From: Pogonophryne albipinna | Lineage: Eukaryota; Chordata; Actinopteri; Perciformes; Artedidraconidae | Direction: 5' to 3' | Length of the DNA: 64,000 nt | Assembly: GCA_028583405.1 (NCBI GenBank) | Contig: CM053264.1 | Coordinates: 9,417,030 to 9,481,029 of the forward strand | Shown here: positions 1-13,264 of the stretch, piece by piece | Position numbering within the stretch: the first letter of the stretch is position 1 | How the letters are laid out: every line of letters starts with the position of its first letter | Program-made: the position numbers and the translations under genes | Notes under the pieces: model-generated | What the model was told of the DNA's origin: nothing | Seen by the model: only the letters and a program-made list of their open reading frames with translations | Database searches by the model: none

Positions 1-1341
1 AAATATTTAGTTTTGGCCCATGAAAATATCCAATATCCTTTTACAGTTATTGAAAACTTAAATATATATCTGGAATATACCAATATTGTATGGGGTACTC
101 GAGAGTGTGCACTCTGCTATTTGGGACTAATTCTCCCGAGTTAAAACAATGAATACGTTTTTGCTGCCATTTCTCAATGATTTGCCTGGAAATGAAAGAA
201 ATACGAAGAATTTTAACTACATGAAAAAAAGTGAATCAGAAATCTTTAACTTAGAATAAGTCAAGGTTGTGTCTTCCCCACATTGATATCACAAGTCAAT
301 AAGTGCTTCTGGTTTTTTCCATATTATGTTAAGCCCCGATCAATTGCTCACTCACAGCTGAATATCTATACTAAATAGGCTGATTAAAATGTCCGAATGA
401 AGCACTGCATAAATGCACAAAAAAGCCTTCCACTTAAATAGTGGACCTTCACAGATGGCCATGGATGAATTATAATGCCATGCACAGGACTTTCAATACA
501 ACAACTGAAATGAAACAAAAAAGAGATGTTTTTGCACCTATGAAAAGAATAATCGATTGTAAACAAATCAGTATTTTAAATATACTTTTTTCCCATGTAT
601 TTGCTTCAGTAGATGGATGTTTTTTACCATCCAGCAGAGGCACCAGAATTTGCACACTCACGCCATTGTAGCATCAGACATCCACACTGAATATCTGGCT
701 AAGTTCACAGTGCTGCATCACAGGGCTGAATAAAGCACAGTGTGAAAGGCGGACTAAACCCAAACAGCAGCCCATACATCACCGAACAATGGCTGCTGGA
801 AAAGCGCCTCCACTAACCCACATAGAGCCAACTAAAAGGCTGTCCAAAGGCTGTGTTGACAGAGCAGGCTCTCTATACAGGTGTAAAGAATATAGGGGAG
901 CATCATCAATAACCTCAAGACCGTGAATGAAGCAGCTTTAAATCCATATCACACAATTAAAGAAAACCCCACCTGGGCACTGTGAATAACTGTCATTGCT
1001 GTAATGTATCTATGCTGCACTACTTTCTTGGATAATGTTTAACAACACCTGAGTGCACTAGTAGTCTAAGGATATTGTGTTAAACAGAGGTCCAGACTGA
1101 ACATCTCGACAAATCTCGGATGAATTTACCCCAGTCAACAGAACTCTTCACTGATCTTTCTTGATCCTGTGAATTTTACTTTAATTCCCGTTTTTTAAAT
1201 GTTCAAATATGTATTAAAATATATCCACAGCCAAACGGTGGATTGGAGCAAAACATGATACTGACATTTATGGCTCTTATGAAGGATACCCTAAAGACTT
1301 TGGTGATCCCCTGAATTTCCATCGAGAACAAAGAAAAGTCT

Positions 1342-1490
1342 TTAAGAGGCCGTATTATGCTTTTTGGGGTTTTCCCTTCCCTGTGTTTTATATAGGTTTT
1401 TTTTAATGGTCTGCAAATGCTAAAATCCCAAAGTTCCCTCAAGAGGGAGTTCGTCTCCCACCGACTCCCCTGCACTGTTTTGTGCAACAC
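1342..1490 (+). repeat. TTAA-MITE fragment, copy A (left end)
   Basis: TTAA at 1342-1345 is followed by AGAGGCCGTATTATGC and then TTTTTGGGGTTTTCCC, an 'aatggtctgcaaatgc' block and CCCAAAGTTCCCTC. The same ordered blocks recur at about a dozen places in the window, which defines the family (ends AGGGGCCCTATTATGC, TTAA flanks). Only the left half is kept here, and the right boundary is approximate. Confidence 0.65.
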
Positions 1491-2149
1491 CTGGAGATTC
1501 CAAAATATTCAAAGAGAATTAATCCTAATTTTCCAGATCCAATGAGCCAGATGCCAGAAGTTGAGGGTGGAGAATACCTTTGTTCGGATAACTAGATGAA
1601 AAAGCCACTTTTAATTTCATTGAGACATCATAACCCCATCCATATGGGCCTCATTTGGAAGAACCACCACTGATTAACATCCATCAGGGCGTCTTTGTTA
1701 TAGCCCTTCTCGTGAAGCTATTCCACAGAGCCACAGCGAACTGATTGTCTTCTGCCAGGTATCTTATAACGCCAACCTTATATTATACATCATCCATAAC
1801 CGCTGGCAGCCCAAACCATCCATGCTGCTCCTTAGTCTAGCGTCTCTCATTGGCTCTGACAGCTGGGCTGGATCAATTGGACAGGTCCTGACTCGATCTG
1901 AATGACAGAGTGTTCCAGACGGCCTATTCTGACTGTCACTTCCCTGAGAGATCACCAGACACTCCTGCCGACCAATACTAACACAGGCAACATGGCTGCA
2001 GTCGGGAGCGGAGAGGAAGTGCTTTTCAAAGTGTGTGTGTTGTTGGGAGGTAACTAGTAATTGTACCTGAATCAATTTTTTAAGTATCCTTCCCAACCCT
2101 GGTTGTTGGTGTCCAGTCCTCCATAAACAAATGGACACGGAGACACGGA

Positions 2150-2350
<201 letters not shown>

Positions 2351-3772
2351 CTATTGTTAGGGAAATTATTATCCTAGACTCCTAGATATGACGTACATGA
2401 CCAACCCTGACGTCTGTTTATCTCCTTTAAGGACATAGGCTGCTTCAGCCATAATGTTATTGTTCCCATTCTGTGACCGGGCAACACTAGGTCACAGATG
2501 GTCTGTTGTTGTGGGTGCACTGGGACACTTCCTTCTTTGTTGTTTGTGGACTCCAAGGTATGAAATCTTCGAGGCCATAAGTGACAGATGCAAGTGACTC
2601 AGTATGCCCAACTGTCTAAGCTAAATATGTTGATCACTCTCTGTGAAACCAGTTAAATGGGCTAACGAGAGAGAGGCGCTCCAGAATTGACGTGGCAATC
2701 CACCCGTGCAGTCAGACCGTGACTGCTGTGACTTGTGATGTGAATCCTCCGGCCGAAACTCCAAATAAACCATCAGTGTTTGACATCAAAGCTCCTGCTC
2801 TACCGTGTCTCCTTCCTGAGTCGGTGACTCCCACTGCATTGCTACACAGAAGTTTCCTCCACACCTATGTTATCCTCTCTTTGTCCTCTGCTGGTGACAG
2901 CCCACGCTTTGCAGGGCATGCAGGAAACCCATTAATAAGCCGGGACTGTGGCAGCTTGCCAACACCGGTGAACGGGGTTAAAGGTGAAACATTAGCTACC
3001 TGCCAAAGAAGTGGGATTCTCCCTGCACTGCTACATCTGTCCTTAATTTGACTCCGTACTCCCAGCACACTGCAAACAGATCGATACACTGAGGATATGG
3101 GTCTCTGTTTGGGCATTGGTTTGACATTGAGGGCCAAGAACAATGCTCTTTTTTCACAGCTTCGGTCTCCTGAAACTGAATTAATAAAATGTAGCATGGC
3201 TGGAGACCCCACACTTAATAGCTTTTGATACAGCAAAGATGATTAGCGTGAAGTTGCTAAGCACTCCTACAGAAGCGTTAAAACCTGCATGTGATTGTAT
3301 CAAAGCCGAAACAGACATCCATCAAATCAGTTTGCCCTGCTAATTTATGCTGCAGCATAGAGGACAAAGCAACGGAGGAAATCATGCTACATTATGAAGA
3401 GAGGCTGGATGGAGAGATCAGTGACTTTAAAAGTCTGCAGAGAGCTGGCAGTGATTAAACTTCATGAGATTGAGGTGAGCATGAGGTGAGTGGTGGCTCT
3501 GGCACTGAAACAATGATACCCGCTCACTTACAGTGCACTGCAAAATGTTACAATTTTCTACCATTGCGGTTTTAAAAATAACATTTCTGTTATTATTTCC
3601 AAAACATCTACTCCCTTTTCATGTCATGTTAGCCATACCGGCTTTTACTCTGATGTCTCATCCGTCAGCGAGGTAAAAAAATAGCAGGAATTAGAATCTT
3701 TGTTATGGCTTACAGAGAGACTCAGCAGTGCTGAGGAGATGGTGGTATCCTCCAACTAACCGGATGATCTGG

Positions 3773-3790
3773 GTGTGTGTGTGTGTGTGT
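3773..3790. repeat. (GT)9 microsatellite
   Basis: A short uninterrupted GT run, 85 bases before the longer TG tract. Confidence 0.9.
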
Positions 3791-3873
3791 CACTCTTCTG
3801 CAGATGTTTTCGCTCTGCATACAACAGACCTCCTCAGGGGTAGAACATATGAAAACCCTCGATTCGACACATG

Positions 3874-3984
<111 letters not shown>

Positions 3985-4115
3985 TGAGCAAAAGAGGCAG
4001 GCATACATGCTCTGAATGTTTATTGTGTACATGTGTGTCATCTTGGCCTGCTTTTACATACAGATTGGAGGCACATTAAGTTCCTGTCAGTGCAAGGAGT
4101 CTCAGAGGAGCTATA

Positions 4116-4148
4116 TGTGTGTGTGTGTGTGTGTGTGTTGGTGTGTGT
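4116..4148. repeat. Interrupted TG microsatellite
   Basis: A TG run with one TTG interruption near 4139. Confidence 0.9.
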
Positions 4149-4631
4149 TCGCATAAGACAATGCCCTCTGAAACCTTGAGTGCAGCTGAGCAAATACACA
4201 AAGATGAGACAAGAGGACTAGCGGTAATGTCATGGAAAATGTACTTTGTTTTACTATAAAGTAAATGCATTGCATTGGAAATCCATAAAACAAATAAAGG
4301 AATAACCCAAATGTAATTAGTTGGGAATCATCAACAGAGTTTTGCTTGATGATAACACATTGTGTTAAGTGTGTGTGCAGCAGTGTGTGTTCTCTGGCTG
4401 CTGTTATGAATACACTGACTGCACTGTGAAGCTTTGCCTAGTGCAATAACACCTGTGACAGGCAGCTGGCAGACACATCTCTGAACACACTGACTGACAG
4501 TCCCTATATTACTGATGCCATATGAGAGGCACACCATAAACTCACAGCTGAATAGCGACAACAGAAAGTGGGTAAGTACTGTATAGGATACAATAAAAGC
4601 TCAAAAACGGCTTTGTTAACTCAATATATCA

Positions 4632-4738
4632 TTAAAAGGGGGCTTTTTGGGGTTGACCCCTTCCTGTAGTGTGCTATAGTTTTTGTGCATGTAAATGGTC
4701 TGCGAGCGCTAAAATCCCAAAGTTCCATAGATGACTTT
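4632..4738 (+). repeat. TTAA-MITE fragment, copy B
   Basis: TTAA at 4632 precedes a degraded GGGGGCTTTTTGGGG end. The family blocks TTCCTGTAGTGTG, TGCATGTAAATGGTCTGC and AAAATCCCAAAGTTCC follow. It is a left half only, ending near 4735. Confidence 0.65.
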
Positions 4739-5939
4739 GAAACCCAAAATGTATGATCATTTTGATATTATTCTAGTGAAGATTGATTACATAAGATAAC
4801 TAACACAGTGACAGAATGGTATAAGAAATTGCGATCACAGTGGAAAGATCATTTCTAGATGTTGTCTGAGGACAGCAGCGTTCATGCTTAACATTCTTGG
4901 ACACACTATCAGTTCTTGTTTTGAGACAATAACATCATGAGAAACCATAGTAACAGGGATTGAATTGTTATAACATGCTCAAGTATGAAATGTATCCAGT
5001 GAGAGAAGATTTATTGTTGCGCTGTGATGCATTCGTTCCACCTCTCAGTGCTCTAATTCCCCAGGTCCCTTCATGTTTTCAAAATGGGAGAGAATCTCCT
5101 CACGTTAAAACACTGCCAGGAGCCTAATCCAAAAGCGATATGTTAACATATGCAAGCGCTGATCATCTATAGGACCCACGCTGCCGAGACAAAAGAGAAG
5201 AGCAATCCTCTGATTTTGCTGCGGTGAGTGGGAATTGAAAATGAGTCACGTCTACATGACGGCGCTGCTGTGCGGTTGTAAAATTGGATGAATCCATTTC
5301 TACATTTTTAACACATTGTCAACGCTCGAATGAAGAATGCGACAACAGCTCGCAAATGTCCTACTGTAACCATTTAACGTCATTAGCTTAGTGTTTAAAT
5401 GCAATGTTGTTACTACGGAGAGGCTCTCTCTAAAATGTGAATACAATCATGTGACATTTTCATAAATTGTATAAGCAATCAAAAGCCTGGTCCTCTTAAA
5501 CCATTGCTGTCAGTCATTTGGACTGAGCCTTGGCCTTATTACTGTGTCTGCACTACACACAGAATATGCTAATACTGGACTATAAATCATTCCAATTTGA
5601 TGGACCCACGTGATCCGACGCATGCATCGCTCTGCACTTCAGAACGCTGCATGTGACACACACGCCCAGTATCCAATAACCTAATCCTTTTAAACAGACC
5701 CTCCCCCCTGATGAAAGCCACCGTATGTCACCATATAGAGCTGACTAATGAGCTGGCACTTAGAAAATACCCTTTACCCACAAGGTTAATACGTTATTAC
5801 TATATAGCAACAAAGCATGTGCATCATTCAGCTTGTTTCTGCAACTCTAAGGTGGCAAATCTGGTATCAGTAGACATCACAAATATTGGCACTTAAGTTC
5901 AAGCAAATACTTTAAGTAATATTTTAAATGGATGACTTG

Positions 5940-6025
5940 TAATTATTAATGAATAATAATGATGTTAATAATAAAAGTAATAATAAAATAATCATAATAA
6001 TGCTATAATAAATAATAATAATGAA
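5940..6025. repeat. Imperfect AAT-rich tract
   Basis: About 85 bases of interrupted AAT/ATA repeats, without transposon ends. Confidence 0.8.
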
Positions 6026-7563
6026 ACACAGTAAGGCTTTTCAATATGATCTTCTTTTAACTAATATAATAATAAATGCCATTTTTTTATTTCCCTTTTA
6101 TTGTCTTTCCTGAAGCAGTTTGAGTCCCTCATCAGATTTAGAAAGCTCCTTCACGACGTGGTCTTACTGTGCTGGAAGTAATCAGTGTATCTGGTGTCTA
6201 CTTCCTACAATAAAGATCTGAACCCCCCGTCCCCCACAGCTGCATGATTAACAGTGAAAATCAGTGCAGCTGATTGCAGCATCAATGCAGCCATTGTTAG
6301 TAAATGTCAGCATTGTACGTATTCCATGTGAAGGGAGTTGAAAGTTAAGCAAAAAAGTAAACATCCTTGTCATGACTTAAAAACCTGCAGAACGCAACAA
6401 TAGTCCAAAAGAAACGTCTGCAGAGAGAAATCATGTGCGATGCAAAAGTGCTCTGCATTCAGAACTATTGTTATTCCTCTCCATGGTGGGCACATAACTG
6501 TTGCCCCTTAATTTGGTTCTGAATGGCGGAGACTGGTGACAAAGCAGCGCTACTTTTCCAAATCAAATCTCATGGCTCTACTTTCTGCGTGATTACACAA
6601 TAACTCTGAGCTGACTGATTTTCGCCCTCCTGAAAATGCTGCCAGTGTCGCTGAATAGAGAATTGTTGGATTGGTTCTGCCCGTTTCTATTCACGGCGAC
6701 CGCCACAGCAAAGGGGGAGAGTGCTAATCGTGATGAATAGTAATAGCCAAAACCTCTTAGAGTTGAGTTTATGAAACACATGGAGACCTGTGCTGGGTGC
6801 TCAAGACTACATTGTTCTCCTGTCGACTAAATCATTTGTGTTTAAGCTAAATTAAAAATTTCCGGAAAATATCAGCTCCTTTCTTTCAGGAATATGTTTT
6901 TTAAAGTCCCACTTGCTCTTCTTTACGTGCTCCAAGAAAGTCGCTTTGCCATTTTAAAATATGTCTGGCCAAAGACAACGTTGACGTTAATAACAATTCC
7001 TGCCAATGTGAGGTAGGAAGCCAGACATTTCACCACATTATAGAAGTCATAAATCAAACAACCATCAGGCAAGTGGAAAAGGAAGATAGTGGGAGGACCG
7101 CTGCTTTTTTCGATATTGTTATAGAGGACTATCCCTTTCCTCAGTCTTCTCATGCTGAATTACTGTCCATTCTCTTTCATCTCACTCGTTGCTCAGATAG
7201 AAGGACTTGTGAGGAAAGACGAATAATCGATTTAACAATTGCACCTCATAGCTTACTGTCCCCCAGAGGAGAATAAAGAAATAATTTAGCATATAAAACC
7301 TCACGCTGTTAGATGCTCTGTGGATCAAGGAGCAGTGCCCTTGTGACCATAGATGAGAGAGACTTCATTAGAAATCCCCAGAGGAGGACTTTCAAATAGC
7401 CTCATTCGTGCCCACAGGGTCTTCAGAGGATATTATTTACCCGCACTATTTTACTCACACTACTAAACGGATAAAGACTTTCTCACAAACGCTTGCTCAA
7501 GTCAAAGGCAAAGCAAAAAAAACAATTCGACAGTTAAGAGGAGAGCAGTATTTCGCCACTTAC

Positions 7564-7843
7564 CTTAAAACGCAGGAATAATACCCCACATCGCCCAGCT
7601 CTGCAGGTCGAAACCATATGGCGTCCTCCTCTTTGCTCATCCTCGTGCCGTCAAAACTGATGGGTTCCTCGAAGTCCCCGTGTCCTGCACTTTTGTACCA
7701 CATGAGGCTGAGTCCAGCGCTCTGTGCATGGGTGTAGTTGGCCCGAATATATCCATAGAATAAAGCGCACTTAATCCGTACAGGTTCCCCCAGAAGCACC
7801 TTGTATTTCAGGTAGTCCACTGACCAATCTGTGCAGCCTTCCA
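7564..7843 (-). CDS. il1rapl1: il1rapl1 second coding exon (Ig-like domain 1)
   Basis: Seen: this 280-base exon is entered through the acceptor ttttctttcag and left through TTAAG|GTAAGT. Joined to the previous exon it encodes residues 28-120 plus two bases of codon 121. It contains Cys31 in GCTDW, Cys53 in [11 protein letters not shown], the sequon Asn63-Tyr-Thr, the core LMWYK at 74-78, MSKEED at 96-101 and Cys118 in GYYSC. Cys53 and Cys118 are placed as the B- and F-strand cysteines of an Ig fold. Residue numbering agrees with human IL1RAPL1 without gaps. Known: Ig1 is part of the extracellular face that contacts PTP-delta. Codon 121 starts AG, so it is Arg if the next exon begins with A or G. 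A GTG at 7844-7842 spans the acceptor and is not a start. Exons for Ig2 onward lie beyond the window. Confidence 0.95.
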
Positions 7844-10800
7844 CTGAAAGAAAAGGACAGAAGAAAGGGGAATTACTTTAAAAAGTCCGTCTCTTCATGT
7901 GCTTTGCCAGCAATCCTTGTATCACAATGAATCCAGAAGATCTTTTCCCTCCATGCAGCACTAATACACAAGGTCTCCTCGTAAGCTTTTTTTACAAGAA
8001 CACACACATATGTTCATATACACACCTTTAACATACTGAATTGAATTAAAAGCTCATTTAAAAAAGGACAAAAGCAAGCAGGCTAAATGCACTCATTGTG
8101 CAGCACCTGCCTTCACCTACTACAAACATCCCTGTATTTATATTTGACACTTGTGTCACTATCTCACACATGAATCGACTATTTACTGGCAATAAACCGT
8201 GTTTAAGTCTCCGTCAATATCTGTTTGAATGGCACTCATCTACATTTGACCTAAGGAATTCAGAGGCTGCAGTAAAGCGGCATTCAGACCAGTCATATAA
8301 ATGAAAAAATTAAAAAGCAGCTCGTCTCATACTGTGCTGCGGCACATGCCAAGGTGGAGCAATGGGGGTCTTCATGATAAGAAATCTAATAAAGTGCACC
8401 AACTGTCAATCAAAAAACGTTTCAGACATTGAATAATAATAACTGCCTTATTCATGCACAGCAAGCAAAGGGATGGTTTTGATCCCCAGATGTTTTATTC
8501 CCATCTTTGGGAGCGTATGAGATTCATGCAAACTTCATTTTGATCAATTCTTACCAACTCCAGGGGTGCTGATTGAAAAGCAAATAATATAACAAATGAA
8601 ATGCAAATAAGTAAAATAGAAAATACATATCAATAAGATGTTTTTAAATTAAGTGTATTATTATTATATTAAGTGCTTTTTAGTAACATTGCAACCCTGC
8701 TAGTAATCCCAAATGTTTAAGAAATGTATCATTAATCAGATTTCTTTATATAAATGTAAGGGAGTACAGTTATCTTTTGTATCCTGATTATCCGTTACCT
8801 TTAATACGTTACTCCCCAAGCCTGATAGTGAGTGAAAGCAAGTGTGTGTATGAAGGATACAATACATTTGGGTGTTTTTTAAAAGGTGGTAAAAACACAA
8901 CTTCAGGTCATTTGTGGCCTGTCTCAAGAATCAGGATTAGCCAGCTATCTGTTAGTTTAACTTCCTGTTTTAGGATTGTTGCACCATTTGAACTGGAGTA
9001 AATCAATGAGGTAACATGTTGTACAGCTAGGCATCAAGGGAAGCAGATAAAAGCCTGCTGTAGGATCATTAGAAGCAGACTTAAAACGGACCTTTGCAAT
9101 AAAAATGACTTCTGACCATAACAGCCTAGTGAATGGTTCTAAATAAATTCCCAACCAGATTCCTGACAGAGATCTGTAGTGAAAGCCATCACTGCAAATC
9201 AGCTTTAGGAAACTTTAATTAAAACATATATTTCTCTCTGCTATTTAACTTACATTTTTATATATTTGGAAAAACCAACTGGTCCAGCACCAAATCAAAA
9301 ACCAACTCTCTTGCTTCACCTTACCTTATCAATTTCCCCCTTCCTGTTCCTGACATCCTTTTTTCCCTCGCCTCACCTCCCTGCATCACTCTTCCTTTAA
9401 AAACAGCTGGCGAGCACAGCTGCAGCAGACTCAACAGGCTGCGTTAATTGAGCCTCTATAAATGTTTTATTTACCAAAGAAGCAACTCTGCATCAAATCA
9501 GCGAGGGGCAGTGTGTGCTGCAGTCAGCGGGGTGACTGGGGGGTGTGATGGTGGGGGATTGATTAAACCATGCTGGTGTTGTGTTGGATTGTGTGGTACT
9601 GTATGTGTACCATGCTGGGAACACAAGCAAAAACACTGGTAGGTGCTGGAAAAACGATGATAGAGGGGAAAAGCACGAGGTGTTTATGCTATTAGAAAGA
9701 GTGACTGGGAGATATGCAGTATTGCAATAGAAACAAAAGAGAGAAGTATTAACGTTGAATTTTCTATACATTTTAAATAAAATGAAGGGGGCCTTAATTG
9801 CTCATTTATGTATTTGTTGCTTCTACTGTGCCATGTTTATTTGTCAGCTTATGTAACCTATGTGCAACATCTGCAGCACCTTTCCTGATGCGCCATGAAT
9901 CTGAATCAGCAAGAATGAGTCGTGAGAATTAAATCAGATGCAATGCTTTGAAATCAACGCCAAATCTCTTTTTGGTTTTGTAAAAATGAAGTGGGTCCTT
10001 CCAGGAGCAAGACAATGAAACAAAAGGAAAAACTAGACAAAATCAAACCAAGCAAATACAAGAGCTGGAGAAGGTGAGGTGTTCTATGCGAGTTACCAAA
10101 CAACCACAGTCCTTTCATTGGTGATTAAGTCTACATGTTGCTATGGCAACAAAGGGTTCTACCACCGCTCATTGAGAACTTGTTAATTCGTTTTGTGGGT
10201 GTGTGATAATAATAACTTGAAGGATTAAGGTAAAGACAACCCAATCACTTCTAATCATGTGTCCTAATAAGTTAATCCAAGAGTTATACCTAATGTTGAT
10301 CAAGCAATACACATTTCCCACTACAGGGCAATATATGATATCATGCAAAATATTACAAATGCAACGAAACATACTTAAATGGTGATCTTTGGATTAAGTA
10401 ATTACATTTCATGCATGTTTGATCCTTCTAATACAAGCCTGATTAAAAGAGATTTTAAAAAATGAAATGGTTGATGACTAGTGGAAACGTATAACATGTC
10501 GGTCTATTCAGCAGGGAATCACTGCCAGATAAAGGATGATTTTTAAAGCACCCCGAGGCATTTGATTACTGCACAGGATGTTCGAACAATATCCCCACAG
10601 TGTCACTGAGAAGTTCAAGAAAAATAAGGAAAGCATCAGAAATCCTACATTAATTTCCCTTCAAGGGTGAACTCCAGCCCAAGTCGCTCAAAGGGCTTGC
10701 TGTATTTATCTCTAATACCGCCACGAGGAGTTTGCCAGCGCCAGTATCTGTTATCTTCCACCTATCCTCAAATTACCCGTTGCAGACTTTTGACGGAGGG

Positions 10801-11054
10801 TTATCATTCATTTCAGTAAACTAGGGTGGGGATTCTGCTTAATCTGTTGGCGGGAAACAAACATGCTCCAAAGCCTAATTGAACTCGATTAACATTTCCC
10901 TGCTCACCAGATTTCCATTCTGCTGGATCACAATTGGTGGGGGAATTGGCCAATCTGCTGTCTGATAATAACAACAGAAGCAGCTCGGCAGCGGCAGGGG
11001 GGGGAACACCGAGCAGAAGCAGCGTTTGAGGCTTTGTTACACATGGCCCGTAAC
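7844..11054. other. Intronic stretch, one weak repeat only
   Basis: Apart from the fragment at 8690-8822, nothing is recognised. The part from 10660 to 10990 looks non-repetitive and GC-balanced, with AATTGG and CTAATTG motifs. Confidence 0.5.
8690..8822 (+). repeat. Probable decayed 'TACTCCCCAA' DNA-transposon fragment
   Basis: ATCAGATTTC, AGTTATCTTTTGTATCC, TGATTATCCGTTACC and AATACGTTACTCCCCAA then GCCTG resemble the terminus of a dispersed fish repeat that ends ...TACTCCCCAACACTG. No opposite end was found. The assignment is from memory of the family. Confidence 0.35.
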
Positions 11055-11145
11055 CAGTGGTGGATTGAAACTAAGTACATTCTGCTTTGGTGTAGTTTTT
11101 GGGTTACTTTACTTGATTATTTCCATGTTATGATACTTATTTCAC
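11055..11145 (+). repeat. Left end of a CAGTGGTGG hAT-like MITE
   Basis: It begins CAGTGGTGGATTGAAAC then TAAGTACATT, and later reads TTACTTTACTTGATTATTTC. This is the diverged opening of a dispersed fish repeat whose copies start CAGTGGTGGAA and end TTCCACCACTG (family from memory). It runs directly into a piece of the TTAA-MITE, so one element was probably inserted into or deleted against the other. Confidence 0.4.
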
Positions 11146-11154
11146 AGCCTATAT

Positions 11155-11300
11155 GAATACTGAATTCTGATTGGTTAGCTGGCTGGCTCTGTTGTGATTG
11201 GTCAACCACTTAAAGATGTCCCACCCCTTAGCCTATCACATACAATGTGTCGGAGCGCTAGCCAATATACATGGTGATGTCATCATGCTCCATAAGTGAA
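11155..11300 (-). repeat. TTAA-MITE internal fragment, copy C
   Basis: Only the middle of the family is kept: TCTGATTGGTTAGCTGG, GTGATTGGTCAACC, the CCACCCCTTAGCCTATC block and CAATGTGTCGGAGCGC. The same blocks occur at 19320-19420 and, inverted, at 21774-21850. No terminal sequence remains. Confidence 0.6.
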
Positions 11301-12045
11301 TAAGGAGTCCAATCCACCTCTACCCAAAAATACAAAAAGTGGTGATTTCTTTGTTGTTGCTCCTAAATGAGTCCATACAGTTCTGTTTGTCAGCTGGAAA
11401 AAAGTAACTATCAGATGTCAGCTACCAAATGGTCAAAGTACAAATGTTTGCCTGTCGCTATGCATGGAAATTAGGATTTCATAGAGCATATTCACTGACA
11501 TCATCCCGAAATGGGGTCTTCTAGCCATATCCGATTTAACCACGCCAATAAACAAAGACAGGGCCATTTGTCAGGCCTGCGTTGTGTTCATGTTTTTCAT
11601 GTTTGTCTCATTTGTCCAACTGTGTAAAAGACTGGTGCCTCATTTACAATAAAGGCTTTCATCCTCATGTTTAATGCCAAAACTAAACCAAGGAAGTGAT
11701 TTATATGAAAAAGCAAAAACAACTTGTGTTTGATGCCGAAGGTAATTGGCTGCATAGATTCATTTTTTATGTTAAAATGTATTCATATAAATAATAACCC
11801 AAGGTTTAATGCAAATATGGAGCAAAGTAAACAAGAGTATGCCTTTTAAGAAGGTCTTTTGAGTCTTAAAGCTGATTAAACTTACAAAATATACATATTA
11901 TATACCATTATTTATATATGTATTATTTCACTCTTGAAAGGATCACTCTACCTCAAGTCAACACTCACTTATTTTCAGCGACGTGCGGTCAGGGGAGGCA
12001 GGTGAGGCAGAGCCTCACTTGTCATTCTCCAATGTAACGGAAAAA

Positions 12046-12078
12046 AAGAATAATAATACAAATAATAATAATAATAAA
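12046..12078. repeat. (AAT)n microsatellite inside the hAT element
   Basis: AAT repeats with one ACA interruption, about 33 bases. Confidence 0.85.
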
Positions 12079-12913
12079 ATGTGTCCACTGATCTGTGTTG
12101 TAAATGTGATTTCTGTTTGATTCCAATCGCTTTTTATAGTAAAAATCGGCTAATTTGCCGAGCTCCGCTACAACTACGGGGAGCGATGAGATTGAGAAGT
12201 GAGGCAGGGACGAGCTCTGCCTCACAGAAGCCCACAGTAACTTGCTGGAGCACGGGCACTAATTTAGCGCGGGCACTTATTTTGTGAGCGCGCTCAAGCC
12301 AGTTACTGTGTGGTGAGGTGAGGCACAGATGAGCTCTGCCTCACCTCAGAATGCGTCACCCCACAGAAACTGTCTAGAAAGCGGGCCCTAAGCGCATGCC
12401 TGCACCATCTCACTGTATGTCACCAATGTAATGTTTGTAGATCCCTTTATTACATTTATCCTCGCCATCCATAGTCTCTAAATAACTTATTTCACGTATA
12501 TATGATATTTAAGCTCGCTGGTCTCATCATGCAACGGCAATGAAAAAGCACCAGGGGAGGCAGCCACAACCTCTGCCGCACTGAAGGGGGCGCAAGTGAG
12601 CCCACAGGTTCTTGTTGCTACTGTTATTCTACGCAGAGACGGTAGACGCAAACAACAAGCTAGGCTTTTGAAACTAGAGGAAGATAAGGAGGACTTTTAC
12701 AAAAAAGTAATACAGATTGTTGTCCAGAGGGATAGCATGGACTTCATCTTCAAGTCAAGGTAAGACCACATTTGTAATGAAAATTGGATCTTACTAAGAG
12801 AGAACAATCCAATATTTAGATTTTGGGTAGGCTATCCTGTTGTTGAACGGTCTGTTTAAAATGAATCGAAGCATCAGACTAAAAAAGCTTTTGAAAATAA
12901 CAGAATATTTCGA

Positions 12914-13264
12914 TTAAAGGTGGGGTAGGTAAGTTTGAGAAACCGGCTCGATATACACTTTTTGTTATATTCCATGGAATGCTCTTAACATCCCGATAGC
13001 AATGAATATCTTAAGTGCTTTGACAAAAAATACATAAAAACATTTCATCTGTGGGAGCCGTAGTACTGTAAAAAGCACGACCACTCATTTTAGCCGGCCC
13101 GGCTAAAATAACCTGCCTGTCAGCCTTCCATCTGTGCACAAACTTATCTCGTGCCCTCATTGGTCATGTGCGCGTTCGTGTGTGTTGGAGGAGGGGCTGT
13201 GTATTTTCAAATTCTAGCGCACTCGAGCTGGTTTCTCCAAAATTACCTACCCCGCCACCTTTAA
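12914..13264. mobile_element. Nested TTAA-flanked MITE inside the hAT element
   Basis: TTAA at 12914-12917 and 13261-13264 bracket ends reading AGGTGGGGTAGGTAAGTTTG and, inverted from the right, AGGTGGCGGGGTAGGTAATT. The inverted similarity continues through GAGAAACC(G/A)GCTCGA. TTAA duplications are typical of piggyBac-type insertion. Its position inside the hAT element means it arrived after that element. Confidence 0.8.

Noticed and set aside
7844..7846. Start of the Ig1 exon frame at a GTG
   Set aside because: The GTG straddles the splice acceptor. The true reading enters from the upstream exon with Val28.
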